Made by a program: the position numbers and the translations under genes. Of a DNA stretch of 64,000 nt, positions 34,111 to 42,465 are shown one piece after another. The stretch covers positions 1 to 64,000 of the forward strand of contig JANQPV010000052.1 of NCBI GenBank assembly GCA_028285305.1, given 5' to 3'. Under the pieces are notes generated by a model. It was not told the origin of the DNA, did no database searches, and saw only the letters and a program-made list of their open reading frames with translations. The stretch is from Alphaproteobacteria bacterium (GTDB lineage: Bacteria > Pseudomonadota > Alphaproteobacteria > SMXP01). The stretch's first letter is position 1. Each line of letters opens with the position of its first letter.

Positions 34111-34140
34111 GGGGACCAATGGGGGACCATTTGGGGGTGA
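34111..34140. repeat. GGGGGACC arm-type repeats near the right attachment site
   Basis: GGGGACCAAT, GGGGGACCAT and TTGGGGGT follow one another here, matching the pair at 15695-15716 near the left end. They lie in the integrase leader, where arm sites commonly are. Confidence 0.5.
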
Positions 34141-34255
34141 TCCGCCGTGCAGAGGAGTGTAGCAGACTGTGATCCAATCTCAAAGAAAATCCATCAAAAA
34201 CAGTACTTTAGTGCATAATTCAGTAAATCAGAGCACTTCCCGAGAAGTCGCGAAA

Positions 34256-34308
34256 TCAGGCTCATAACCTGAAGGTCGTAGTTTCAAATCCTACCGCCGC
34301 AACCAAAA
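34256..34308 (+). other. Right attachment-site copy: 3' half of initiator tRNA-Met
   Basis: It begins exactly at the 5' strand of the anticodon stem (TCAGGCTCATAACC) and runs to CCA. It differs from the left copy at two positions, one in the T-arm (GTTTCAAATCC) and one in the acceptor stem (CCGCC). The 5' half of the tRNA is absent, so it is a scar. Confidence 0.85.
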
Positions 34309-34333
34309 TTCTCTAATAAACGCAATAAATTAC

Positions 34334-34368
34334 AAAAAACGCCCACCGAACCAAGGCGGGCGTTTTTT
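34334..34368 (+). terminator. Terminator after the right tRNA scar
   Basis: Stem AAAAAACGCCC with its complement ending in TTTTTT, and a GC-rich loop region. It probably descends from a tRNA terminator and also isolates the restriction-like operon. Confidence 0.75.
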
Positions 34369-34580
34369 GCTTTCGGGTACCACCCGAAATCAAGCTCGGG
34401 CCAGCTTTCTTGCATCGCGGCATCCGGATTTTGGCTGCGCCGCCGTTGCGGCGAGAGGCCGTCGTCATTTCGGTCGTCTCTCTCAAACGATTGTTCCGAT
34501 CTGCACGGACTATTCGCGGTTGCGATCCGCCGCGCTTCCTGTATTTTCTCATTTTTGGACAATTTTCGCGAGGTTCGGTC
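34369..34580. other. Leader of the restriction-like operon
   Basis: About 210 bases. An in-frame upstream extension of the HTH gene exists here but does not look coding. The promoter should be in the AT-richer segment around 34535-34575. Confidence 0.35.
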
Positions 34581-34775
34581 GTGGACACCGACATCATGAC
34601 GATCCGGGAGGTGTCGGAGCTTCTCAAGATCAATGAGAAGACTGCTTACCGCCTTGCTGCTGCCGGCGACATACCCGGATTCAAAGTTGGCGGCTCATGG
34701 CGCTTTCGGCGCAGCGAGATCGACCGCTGGATCGAGCGGCAGTCGGCGAAGCCAAAGGGGGAGCGCGCCGGGTGA
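34581..34775 (+). CDS. Small helix-turn-helix (excisionase/MerR-like) protein
   Basis: 64 residues from GTG 34581, which has GAGG seven bases upstream; ATG 34596 is an alternative. The single winged HTH reads TIREVSELLKINEKTAYRLA, then GDIPGFKVGGSWRFRRSEID. This is the DNA-binding type that opens many restriction and helicase operons, where it may act as specificity helper or regulator. Its stop overlaps the GTG of the next small frame. Confidence 0.85.
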   Translation: MDTDIMTIREVSELLKINEKTAYRLAAAGDIPGFKVGGSWRFRRSEIDRWIERQSAKPKGERAG

Positions 34776-34867
34776 TTACCGACTATCACGCCAAGCTGTT
34801 CGCCCATGAGCTGAGCCGGCGCCATTTGCGCGGCCCAACGAAGTCGACTGGGTTTGTGATCAAATGA
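34772..34867 (+). pseudogene. Remnant start of a SNF2-type helicase gene
   Basis: A 31-residue frame from GTG 34772 begins VITDYHAKLFAHELSRRH. That matches the usual opening of SNF2-related helicases found in this place of such operons (ITDYHAK.FA.EL..R). The remaining ~900 residues are missing, yet the frame keeps overlaps with both neighbours: its GTG with the HTH stop, its TGA with the methyltransferase ATG. A clean deletion from start to tail of a helicase gene would explain this. Confidence 0.5.
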
Positions 34868-37632
34868 ACGCCGTTGAGATTGAAGAAGCCATATCCCAGC
34901 TCGCTGAGCAGCCCTTCGATGCTCAGGAGTTTCCGTTCGCCTTTTTGGAGGCGTTCGGCAACAAGGCGACGACCATCAAGCGGCTTCGCGCCGGCAGCAC
35001 CAACAAGTCCGATATCGGCGGTGTTCTTCAAACCGGCAATATTCACATCAAGGTCTGCGATGAAGGCACCGTATCGCAAACCATCCGAGCACTGCGCGAC
35101 AGCCCGGCAACGAACAATCCTCGCCACCGCGTGAAGTTCACTCTGGCAACCGACGGGGTCACTTTCGAAGCCGAGGACCTCGTTTCCGATGTGCCGCCGA
35201 TCGCCTGCGAATATGCCGAGTTCCCCGATCATTTCGGTTTCTTCTTGCCGCTCGCCGGCATCAGCACCGTCAAGCAAATCCGTGAGAGCGCGTTCGACAT
35301 TAAGGCGACAGGGCGGCTGAACCGGCTCTATGTCGAGCTTCTAAAAGACAACCCCGATTGGGGCACCGCTGATCGCCGCCACGACATGAACCACTTCATG
35401 GCACGGCTCATCTTCTGCTTCTTTGCCGAGGACACCGATATCTTCAACGGCGAGGGCCTGTTCACCGCGACCATCGAGCAGATGAGTGCGCGAGACTCGT
35501 CGAACACTCATGAAGTGATTAGCGAGCTATTCCGCGCGATGAACACGCGCATCGAGGATCGCGCGGGCGCCAACCTGCCGCGATGGGCGGATGTCTTTCC
35601 TTACGTGAATGGTGGGCTGTTCTCCGACGATACGGACGCGCCGCGCTTCTCCAGGATCGCGCGCTCCTACCTCCTGCATATCGGCAATCTCGACTGGACC
35701 AAGATCAACCCGGACATCTTCGGCTCCATGATTCAGGCCATCGCGGAGGACGAGGAGCGGGGCGCGCTCGGCATGCACTATACGTCTGTGCCCAATATCC
35801 TGAAGGTGCTGAACCCGCTGTTTCTCGATGACTTGCGCGCCAAGCTCGAAGAGGCGGGCGACAACTCCCGCAAGCTCCTAAACCTGCGCAACCGCATGGC
35901 CAGAATCAGGGTGTTCGATCCCGCATGTGGCTCCGGCAACTTTCTGGTCATCGCATACAAGGAAATGCGGGCGGTCGAAGCCGAGATCAACAAACGGCGC
36001 GGCGAGGCCGAGCGGCGAACGGACATCCCCCTCACCAATTTCCGCGGCATCGAACTGCGCGACTTTCCCGCCGAGATCGCGCGCCTGGCGCTGATTATCG
36101 CGGGGTATCAGTGCGACGTGACCTATCGCGGCCAGAAGGAAGCCCTGGCCGAATTCCTGCCGCTGGATGCCATGAACTGGATCACCTGCGACAACGCCTT
36201 GCGGATCGACTGGCTGAGCATCTGCCCGTCCACAGGGACGGGCGTGAAGCACCACGCCGATGACCTGCTGAGCACCCCGCTCGATCAGACTGAGATCGAC
36301 TTCGAGAACGAGGGAGGAGAGACATACATCTGTGGGAATCCGCCGTACTTAGGCAGCCAATGGCGTGACGAAGACCAGCAGGCCGACATGAGGCACATCT
36401 TCTCACCACTAACGAAAACGTATCGTGATCTCGACTATGTTGCCTGTTGGTTTATGAAAGCCGCTCAGTACTGTGAAATCGTGAATGCAAAAGCAGCTTT
36501 CGTGGCTACCAAGTCGATCTGCCAAGGTATCCAGGTCGCTATGCTTTGGCCGCTCGTGTTTTGCTGTGGGATGCAGATTTTCTTTGCTCACAGGCCGTTC
36601 CATTGGCGGAACCTTGCAAAAGCAAATGCAGGGGTAACGTGCATTATCGTGGGTATTTCAAAGGAGATTAGCGCGGAAAAACGCCTATTTGAGTTGGACG
36701 CTGAGATGCGGGTCAGAAACATTGGTCCCTATCTTCTTTCGATGCCAAATATCATTGTCCGTAAATCATCAGCGGCACAAAACGGGTTGCCAGAAATGGA
36801 CTACGGCAACAAGCCGTCCGATGGCGGTCATCTGATAATGTCAAAGGCGGAAGTCCAAGAACTTCTAGATGAAGTTCCAGAAGCGCGACGCTTCATTCGG
36901 AAGTATATCGGAGCACAAGAGTTTACTCGCTCGACGTACCGCTATTGCCTTTGGATAGATGATGAATTCGCCGGAGCGGCTGCAGATATCGAGCCAATCA
37001 AAAACCGGCTGGAAGCCGTTGCCACAGTTAGGTCGAAAAGCAAAGGCTTGCAGTCAAAGACCAACGCGGCAACGCCTCATCGCTTCGTCTACGCCCCACA
37101 CAGCGAAGGTTGCGCTCTAATTGTCCCGTCAATCACCTCCTCGAACAGGGAATTCCTTCCCTGCGGAATTGTACGTGACGATACGGTAGCTTCGAACAAG
37201 TGTGCTGTTGTCTACAATGCTGAAGTCTGGCTGTTGGCAATCGTGGCAAGCTCGCTACATATCCAATGGATTGCTAATGTTTGTGTTCGAATGAGGAATG
37301 ATTTCTCATACTCAAACACACTCGGTTGGAATACCTTCCCTGTCCCCAAACTCACCGAGAAAAACAAGGACGACCTGACCCGTTGCGCCGAGGACATCCT
37401 TCTGGCGCGCGAGGCGCATTTTCCGGCCACCATCGCCGATCTCTACGACCCGAAAAAAATGCCCGAAGACCTACGCGCCGCCCATGACCGCAACGACGAG
37501 GTGCTGGAGCGCATCTATATCGGCCGCCGCTTCAGGAACGATACCGAGCGGCTGGAGAAGCTGTTTGAGCTGTATACCAAGATGAGTTCTGGAGATGGCG
37601 CGGTTGCGAGAAGAAAGGCAGGGGCGCGATGA
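34864..37632 (+). CDS. MmeI-type class I DNA methyltransferase
   Basis: 922 residues. An N-terminal ~330 residues (helical, FLEAFGNKATTIKRL) precede the methyltransferase core. Motif I is DPACGSGNFLVIAYKEM near residue 352 and motif IV is CGNPPYLGS near 492, which indicates an adenine-N6 methylase. A target-recognition region and a helical tail (YDPKKMPEDLRAAHDRND) follow. No PD-ExK nuclease motif is evident at the N-terminus, so cleavage is probably left to the downstream nuclease. The stop overlaps the helicase start (ATGA). Confidence 0.88.
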   Translation: MNAVEIEEAISQLAEQPFDAQEFPFAFLEAFGNKATTIKRLRAGSTNKSDIGGVLQTGNIHIKVCDEGTVSQTIRALRDSPATNNPRHRVKFTLATDGVTFEAEDLVSDVPPIACEYAEFPDHFGFFLPLAGISTVKQIRESAFDIKATGRLNRLYVELLKDNPDWGTADRRHDMNHFMARLIFCFFAEDTDIFNGEGLFTATIEQMSARDSSNTHEVISELFRAMNTRIEDRAGANLPRWADVFPYVNGGLFSDDTDAPRFSRIARSYLLHIGNLDWTKINPDIFGSMIQAIAEDEERGALGMHYTSVPNILKVLNPLFLDDLRAKLEEAGDNSRKLLNLRNRMARIRVFDPACGSGNFLVIAYKEMRAVEAEINKRRGEAERRTDIPLTNFRGIELRDFPAEIARLALIIAGYQCDVTYRGQKEALAEFLPLDAMNWITCDNALRIDWLSICPSTGTGVKHHADDLLSTPLDQTEIDFENEGGETYICGNPPYLGSQWRDEDQQADMRHIFSPLTKTYRDLDYVACWFMKAAQYCEIVNAKAAFVATKSICQGIQVAMLWPLVFCCGMQIFFAHRPFHWRNLAKANAGVTCIIVGISKEISAEKRLFELDAEMRVRNIGPYLLSMPNIIVRKSSAAQNGLPEMDYGNKPSDGGHLIMSKAEVQELLDEVPEARRFIRKYIGAQEFTRSTYRYCLWIDDEFAGAAADIEPIKNRLEAVATVRSKSKGLQSKTNAATPHRFVYAPHSEGCALIVPSITSSNREFLPCGIVRDDTVASNKCAVVYNAEVWLLAIVASSLHIQWIANVCVRMRNDFSYSNTLGWNTFPVPKLTEKNKDDLTRCAEDILLAREAHFPATIADLYDPKKMPEDLRAAHDRNDEVLERIYIGRRFRNDTERLEKLFELYTKMSSGDGAVARRKAGAR

Positions 37633-39686
37633 CAAAGGAAACGCAACGATCCGTCCCGTCGATTTCTGTCTCCTATGCGCAAACCGGGAGCTCTACCAAA
37701 TCAAACGAGCTGGGCATGCGCCCGATGCAGGAGCGCGCTTACGAGAAGCGTGGCGAGCAGTACCTGCTGATCAAATCGCCGCCGGCTTCGGGCAAAAGTC
37801 GTGCGCTGATGTTTATTGCGCTCGACAAGCTGCAAAATCAGGGGATCAGGCAGGCGATCATCGTGGTGCCTGAGAAGGCTATCGGGGCGAGCTTCTACGA
37901 TGTGCCCTTGAGCCAGTTCGGCTTCTGGGCCGACTGGACGGTCGAGCCGAAATGGAATCTCTGCAATGCGCCGGGGTCGGACAACGGCGGCAAGGTCAAG
38001 TCGGTCGGTACGTTCCTCGAAAGCGATGACAAGGTGGTTGTGTGCACCCACGCGACCTTTCGTTTTGCCGTGGATGAATACGGTGTCGAAGCCTTCGATA
38101 ACCGGCTAGTTGCCGTGGATGAATTTCATCACGTTTCGGCCAATCCGGATAACAGGCTTGGACAGCACCTCGGCGAGTTCATAGCGCGCGACAGGGTTCA
38201 TATCGTTGCTATGACAGGCTCCTATTTCCGGGGCGATGCCGAGCCTGTGCTCATGCCGCATGACGAGGCGAAGTTCGATACCGTCACTTATACCTACTAC
38301 GAGCAGCTCAACGGCTACAAATATCTCAAGATGCTGGACATCGGTTACTTCTTCTACAGTGGCACTTACTCCGACGACATTCTGGAGGTTCTGGACCCGG
38401 ACCAGAAGACGATCATACACATCCCGAGCGTTCAGTCTCGCGAGAGCACGAAGGACAAGATCAAGGAAGTCGAGCACATCATTGAAGAGCTCGGCGCATG
38501 GCAAGGTGCGGACCCGGCTACAGGTTTCCAGCTTGTCGAAACGTCCGACGGACAGGTTCTGAGGATCGCCGACCTTGTCGATGACGATCCGTCGAAGCGC
38601 GACAAGGTGTCGGCCGCACTGAAGGACCCGGCTCAGAAAGGCAACCGCGATCATGTGGACATCATCATCGCGCTTGGCATGGCCAAGGAAGGATTCGACT
38701 GGATTTGGTGCGAGCACGCATTGACAGTCGGCTACCGGTCGAGCCTGACCGAAATCGTCCAGATCATTGGACGCGCGACGCGTGATGCCGAGGGCAAGAC
38801 CCGCGCACGCTTCACCAACCTGATCGCCGAGCCAGACGCTTCCGAAGATGCTGTGACCGAGGCGGTCAATGATACGCTGAAAGCGATTGCCGCAAGCCTT
38901 CTGATGGAGCAGGTGCTCGCGCCGCGTTTCAACTTCACGCCCAAGAACCCGAACAGTGGCCCCATCGAAGGCTACGACTACGGTGAAGGCGGATATGACG
39001 CCGGAAAGTGCAATGTCGGATTCAACGAGGAAAGCGGTCAATTCCAGATCGAGATCAAGGGGCTGGCCGAGCCGAAGAGCAAAGAGGCGACTCGTATCTG
39101 TCAGGAAGACCTGAATGAGGTCATCACGGCCTTCGTTCAGGACAAGACCGCGATTGAGCAGGGTCTGTTCAACGAGGAGCTGGTGCCCGAAGAGCTGACC
39201 CAGGTCCGCATGGGCAAGATCATCAAGGATAGATATCCCGAACTTGACGACGCGGACCGGGAAGCGGTGCGCCAACACGCGATTGCGGCGTTGAACCTGA
39301 CACAGAAGGCCAAGGAGATTGCCGTCGAGGGCGATAATCAGGAGAAGGCGAACACGGCGCTGATCGACGGCGTGCGGAAATATGCGATGGATGTCCGCGA
39401 ACTCGACATAGACCTGATCGACCGCATCAATCCATTCGGTGAAGCCTATGCGATCCTTGCCAAGACGATGAGCGAGGAAAGCCTGAAACAGGTAGCAGCG
39501 ATCATTGCGGGCAAGCGGGTGAACCTCACCCTCGAAGAGGCCCGTGAGCTGGCCAGGCGCGCGCTGAAATTCAAGCAGGAACGCGGGCGTGCGCCTTCCA
39601 TCACGTCCGCTGATGCATGGGAGAAGCGCATGGCCGAAGGGGTGGCATTCCTGGCCCGCGCGACGGCGGAGGCGAAGAATGGCTGA
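37629..39686 (+). CDS. DEAD/DEAH-type helicase of the restriction-like operon
   Basis: 685 residues. Walker A is SPPASGKSRALM near residue 53, the Walker B-like box is AVDEFHHVS near 162 and motif VI is QIIGRATRD near 380. The C-terminal ~250 residues are helical. It is a superfamily 2 enzyme that would translocate on DNA for the modification or nuclease partners. It overlaps the methyltransferase by four bases and the GIY-YIG gene by eight. Intact by length. Confidence 0.85.
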   Translation: MTKETQRSVPSISVSYAQTGSSTKSNELGMRPMQERAYEKRGEQYLLIKSPPASGKSRALMFIALDKLQNQGIRQAIIVVPEKAIGASFYDVPLSQFGFWADWTVEPKWNLCNAPGSDNGGKVKSVGTFLESDDKVVVCTHATFRFAVDEYGVEAFDNRLVAVDEFHHVSANPDNRLGQHLGEFIARDRVHIVAMTGSYFRGDAEPVLMPHDEAKFDTVTYTYYEQLNGYKYLKMLDIGYFFYSGTYSDDILEVLDPDQKTIIHIPSVQSRESTKDKIKEVEHIIEELGAWQGADPATGFQLVETSDGQVLRIADLVDDDPSKRDKVSAALKDPAQKGNRDHVDIIIALGMAKEGFDWIWCEHALTVGYRSSLTEIVQIIGRATRDAEGKTRARFTNLIAEPDASEDAVTEAVNDTLKAIAASLLMEQVLAPRFNFTPKNPNSGPIEGYDYGEGGYDAGKCNVGFNEESGQFQIEIKGLAEPKSKEATRICQEDLNEVITAFVQDKTAIEQGLFNEELVPEELTQVRMGKIIKDRYPELDDADREAVRQHAIAALNLTQKAKEIAVEGDNQEKANTALIDGVRKYAMDVRELDIDLIDRINPFGEAYAILAKTMSEESLKQVAAIIAGKRVNLTLEEARELARRALKFKQERGRAPSITSADAWEKRMAEGVAFLARATAEAKNG

Positions 39687-40860
39687 GCTGTCCGACGAAG
39701 AACTGCTGGAAGCGCTTGGCGTCGCGGTCGAGCCGGAGAAGAAGGCGAAGCGCACGCCAAGGGAAGAACGCATCATTGCCGGGTTCGAGGATGTGCAGCG
39801 CTTCGTGGAAGAGCATGGTCACGCCCCGCACCACGGCGAGGATCGCGATATCTTCGAGCGCATATATGCCGTGCGTCTCGACCGCTTGCGGGGTTTGACG
39901 GAATGCCGGAACTTGCTCCAACCCCTCGACCATCAGGGGCTTCTGGAAGCCGGCGAGGCACCTGCGCCGCCGGATGCCGAGGACATCGACGATGAGGCCC
40001 TTCTGGCGGAACTCGGCGTTGAAGCCGAAACCGCCGACATCACAGAACTGAAGCACGTTCGCTCGACCGCCGAGAAGCGAGCCGCCGAGGAAATCGCCAA
40101 TCGCACCGCTTGTGAAGACTTTGATCAGTTCAAGCCGCTCTTTGACCAAGTGAGACAGGAGCTCAAGTCCGGCGATCGTCAGACGCGCCGTTTCCAGACG
40201 ATGGCGGAGATCAAAAAATGCGAATTCTTCATTGTCGGTGGGCAGATCGCCTACGTCGCGGAGGTAGGCGAAGAGTTCGTCACGCAGTATGAGCGGCGCG
40301 ATAGTCGATTGCGCGTCATCTACGACAACGGCACCGAGAGCGATGTGTTGCTGCGTTCTCTACAGCGTGCGCTTCACCGCGACGAGGCCGGACGGCGTAT
40401 CACCGAGCCCGCCGCAGGACCGCTGTTCTCCGGCCAAACCGAAGATGACGATCTGGCGAGCGGAACGGTTTATGTCCTGCGGAGTAAATCCGATCATCCC
40501 GTCGTGGCTGAGAACCGTGATGTCCTGCACAAGATCGGCGTCACCGGTGGCAGCGTCGAAAAGCGGATAGCCAACGCTTCAAAGGACCCGACCTTCTTGC
40601 TGGCCGATGTCGAGATCGTCGCGACATACGAGCTGTACAACATCAACCGCTCACGGTTCGAAAACATCATTCACAGGGTCTTCGAACCCGCAAAGCTTGA
40701 TATCGAGATCAAGGACCGTTTCGGCAACCCCGTCATCCCGCGCGAATGGTTCCTCGTGCCGCTCTTTGTCGTCGATGAAGTCATCGACAAGATCAAGGAC
40801 GGCACGATTTCGAATTTTGTCTATAACCCGAACTCCGCTAGTCTGAAACAGGCAAAGTAA
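39679..40860 (+). CDS. GIY-YIG / T5orf172-type nuclease
   Basis: 393 residues. The N-terminus is an acidic helical region repeated twice (SDEELLEALGVAVEPE, DDEALLAELGVEAET). The C-terminal domain reads GTVYVLRSKSDHP, HKIGVTGGSVEKRI and SRFENIIHRVF, giving the tyrosine, glycine, arginine and glutamate expected of a T5orf172-like GIY-YIG nuclease. ATG 39679 overlaps the helicase stop. It is the presumed DNA-cutting partner in a modification-dependent defence operon. Confidence 0.82.
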   Translation: MAELSDEELLEALGVAVEPEKKAKRTPREERIIAGFEDVQRFVEEHGHAPHHGEDRDIFERIYAVRLDRLRGLTECRNLLQPLDHQGLLEAGEAPAPPDAEDIDDEALLAELGVEAETADITELKHVRSTAEKRAAEEIANRTACEDFDQFKPLFDQVRQELKSGDRQTRRFQTMAEIKKCEFFIVGGQIAYVAEVGEEFVTQYERRDSRLRVIYDNGTESDVLLRSLQRALHRDEAGRRITEPAAGPLFSGQTEDDDLASGTVYVLRSKSDHPVVAENRDVLHKIGVTGGSVEKRIANASKDPTFLLADVEIVATYELYNINRSRFENIIHRVFEPAKLDIEIKDRFGNPVIPREWFLVPLFVVDEVIDKIKDGTISNFVYNPNSASLKQAK

Positions 40861-41011
40861 ACAAAGAAAACGCAAAATGTTAATCTGATAAGAGCTGCAG
40901 TTTCATTTGATTTGGCACCATCGAATGTAACGAAAGGTGCAGTGCCTTACGGGGAAGAAGGCTGCGGCAATACAAAGCAACGCCAAGTTCGCGAATGCTT
41001 GGAAGCACAAA

Positions 41012-41548
41012 ATGGCTGAAACCCAGATTGAATGGACGGACGCTACCTGGAGTCCCGTTGCGGGCTGTTCGATTGTTACCGCAGGCTGCACCCATTGCTA
41101 TGCGATGGAGATAGCCAGGCGTCTTGAAGCGATGGGCGTCGAAAAATATGCGGGGCTGACGCGGAAGACCGGCAAGCGGACGGTTTGGAACGGCGTCCCT
41201 AATCGTACCACTTCTCAAAGCGGTCAGGATATGCGCGATGAGTATATTGATCGGCTTATTGAGGCTGCCAACTCACGTGAGGCGGCGAATCTACATGCAC
41301 AAGTGGGCACAGATGTCGCCGATGGCGGATATGAGTTGATCGCAGGTCGTGGCGCCGACGCGCCTCGAACTTTGAGAAGACCTACTCGACGGGGTCCGGG
41401 TCCGGGCCGTAGGGTAGCAGATTTTTCCTTCAAGGCCTCGTCGGTGAGGAGCAGGCGATGCGGTTCCCGGCATATGCACACTTGTTGGTGGCAACGCCAC
41501 ACCCGTCGGCAGATTAGATATCAGAGAGACTGCATTCCTGGCGCTTAA
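41012..41548 (+). pseudogene. Truncated phage Gp37/Gp68 (DUF5131) gene
   Basis: The first ~60 residues are a normal DUF5131 N-terminus: ETQIEWTDATWSPVAGCS, CTHCYAMEIARRLEAMG and TRKTGKRTVWNG. After about 41200 similarity vanishes and the frame continues into unrelated basic, low-quality sequence. The rest of the gene, including the remainder of the radical-SAM-like fold, is lost. It sits just downstream of the GIY-YIG gene and marks another junction. Confidence 0.65.
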
Positions 41549-41730
41549 ACGTAATTGAACCTTGCAGACGATGCGCCGCCACAAGCCAAATTGCTATCGC
41601 CGCTCCAACGCCAAAAACTGGGCTGCCGCCCGCGCCGAATGGCCCGACAGCACGTAACCAACAATTACCATTCGAAGACCACCAAACGCAAAACGCTTTA
41701 TTCGAAGGCACCACCCGCATCAAGTTAGAG
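41549..41730. other. Spacer after the DUF5131 fragment
   Basis: No gene is seen. Low-complexity mixed sequence, probably recombination debris. Confidence 0.3.
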
Positions 41731-42042
41731 CTAACAGCTCTCTTTTACAACTTGAGGATTGGTCATGAATGATACAAGCTCTAGTTCTCTAGCTGGTAAT
41801 GGAGAGTTTAGATGCCTCCGCGTGTAATTGCCCGATTTGGGATGCCGTTCCTGATCTTCTATTGGCCGGTTGACATTCTCCAAGATCGTTAGCTCGGCTG
41901 CCTCAATTATAACTGGGGCCCTTATACAGATGTAGGAGTCTTTTGGTCTTACTGCAAACCAGTCATTGGGGCTTCCTCCCATCCGCTCTGAAGTTAAGTG
42001 TGTATTTCGGGTAGGTATAACTTTTACATTAACAAATGACAT
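41731..42042 (-). CDS. Small hypothetical protein
   Basis: 103 residues from ATG 42042, preceded by AAAAGGA at fair spacing. It starts SFVNVKVIPTRNTHLTSERM and continues with a plausible beta-rich composition (DSYICIRAPVIIEAAELTIL). It is AT-richer than the genes to its left. I recognise no family. It diverges from the candidate small RNA. Confidence 0.5.
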   Translation of the reverse strand: MSFVNVKVIPTRNTHLTSERMGGSPNDWFAVRPKDSYICIRAPVIIEAAELTILENVNRPIEDQERHPKSGNYTRRHLNSPLPARELELVSFMTNPQVVKESC

Positions 42043-42098
42043 AGGGATTGTCCTTTTCAATAGGCGAACGTCATTGAAAAGGCTGACCGAATGTCGAT

Positions 42099-42235
42099 TT
42101 GTGAAGCGGAATCAATGTGATATACTAAAATCGACATCGGGCCGATCTTCGACGATCGCACTTTAAGACGATGTCAATCCCGACTTTGGGAGAGCCCGGC
42201 GCAACGGATGGAAGCCGTTGCCCGGGCTTTTTTAC
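42099..42235 (+). ncRNA. Candidate small RNA with promoter and terminator
   Basis: TTGTGA (42099), a 16-base spacer and TATACT (42121) predict a start near 42133. The transcript would fold GACATCG (42133) with CGATGTC (42169), contain an inner CGATC/GATCG stem, and end in a strong hairpin at 42193-42227 (AGCCCGG..GCAACGG paired with CCGTTGC.CCGGGCT) plus a T run. No ORF fits inside. Length is about 100 bases. Function unknown; a leader attenuator of the downstream cassette is the alternative. Confidence 0.5.
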
Positions 42236-42300
42236 TCCCGCCAGGATTTTCACCGCACCATACTTTGGTCTCAGCGTCCGTAACGTATCAGCAAGCCTAA

Positions 42301-42324
42301 CTATTGGCAAGCCTATTGGCAAGC
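42301..42324. repeat. Exact tandem 12-bp repeat, candidate operator
   Basis: CTATTGGCAAGC occurs twice in direct succession, 27 bases ahead of a TTGACA (42351-42356). It may be the binding site of the HTH regulator encoded at 42466. Confidence 0.4.
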
Positions 42325-42465
42325 TCTATCAATTTTATGGACAATTCTTATTGACACCTTTTCATGGAGGCTCTAGTCAAGAGTCCTAGAGGATGGTTCT
42401 GTCAGGACAGCGCAAGTGTCGTCTTCTAACTGAACTCAGAATCCAAAAAAGAGAATAAGTCACAG

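Noticed and set aside
38106-39776. 556-codon antisense frame across the helicase gene
   Set aside because: The plus-strand helicase has complete motifs and overlapping partners; the antisense frame is an artefact of GC bias.
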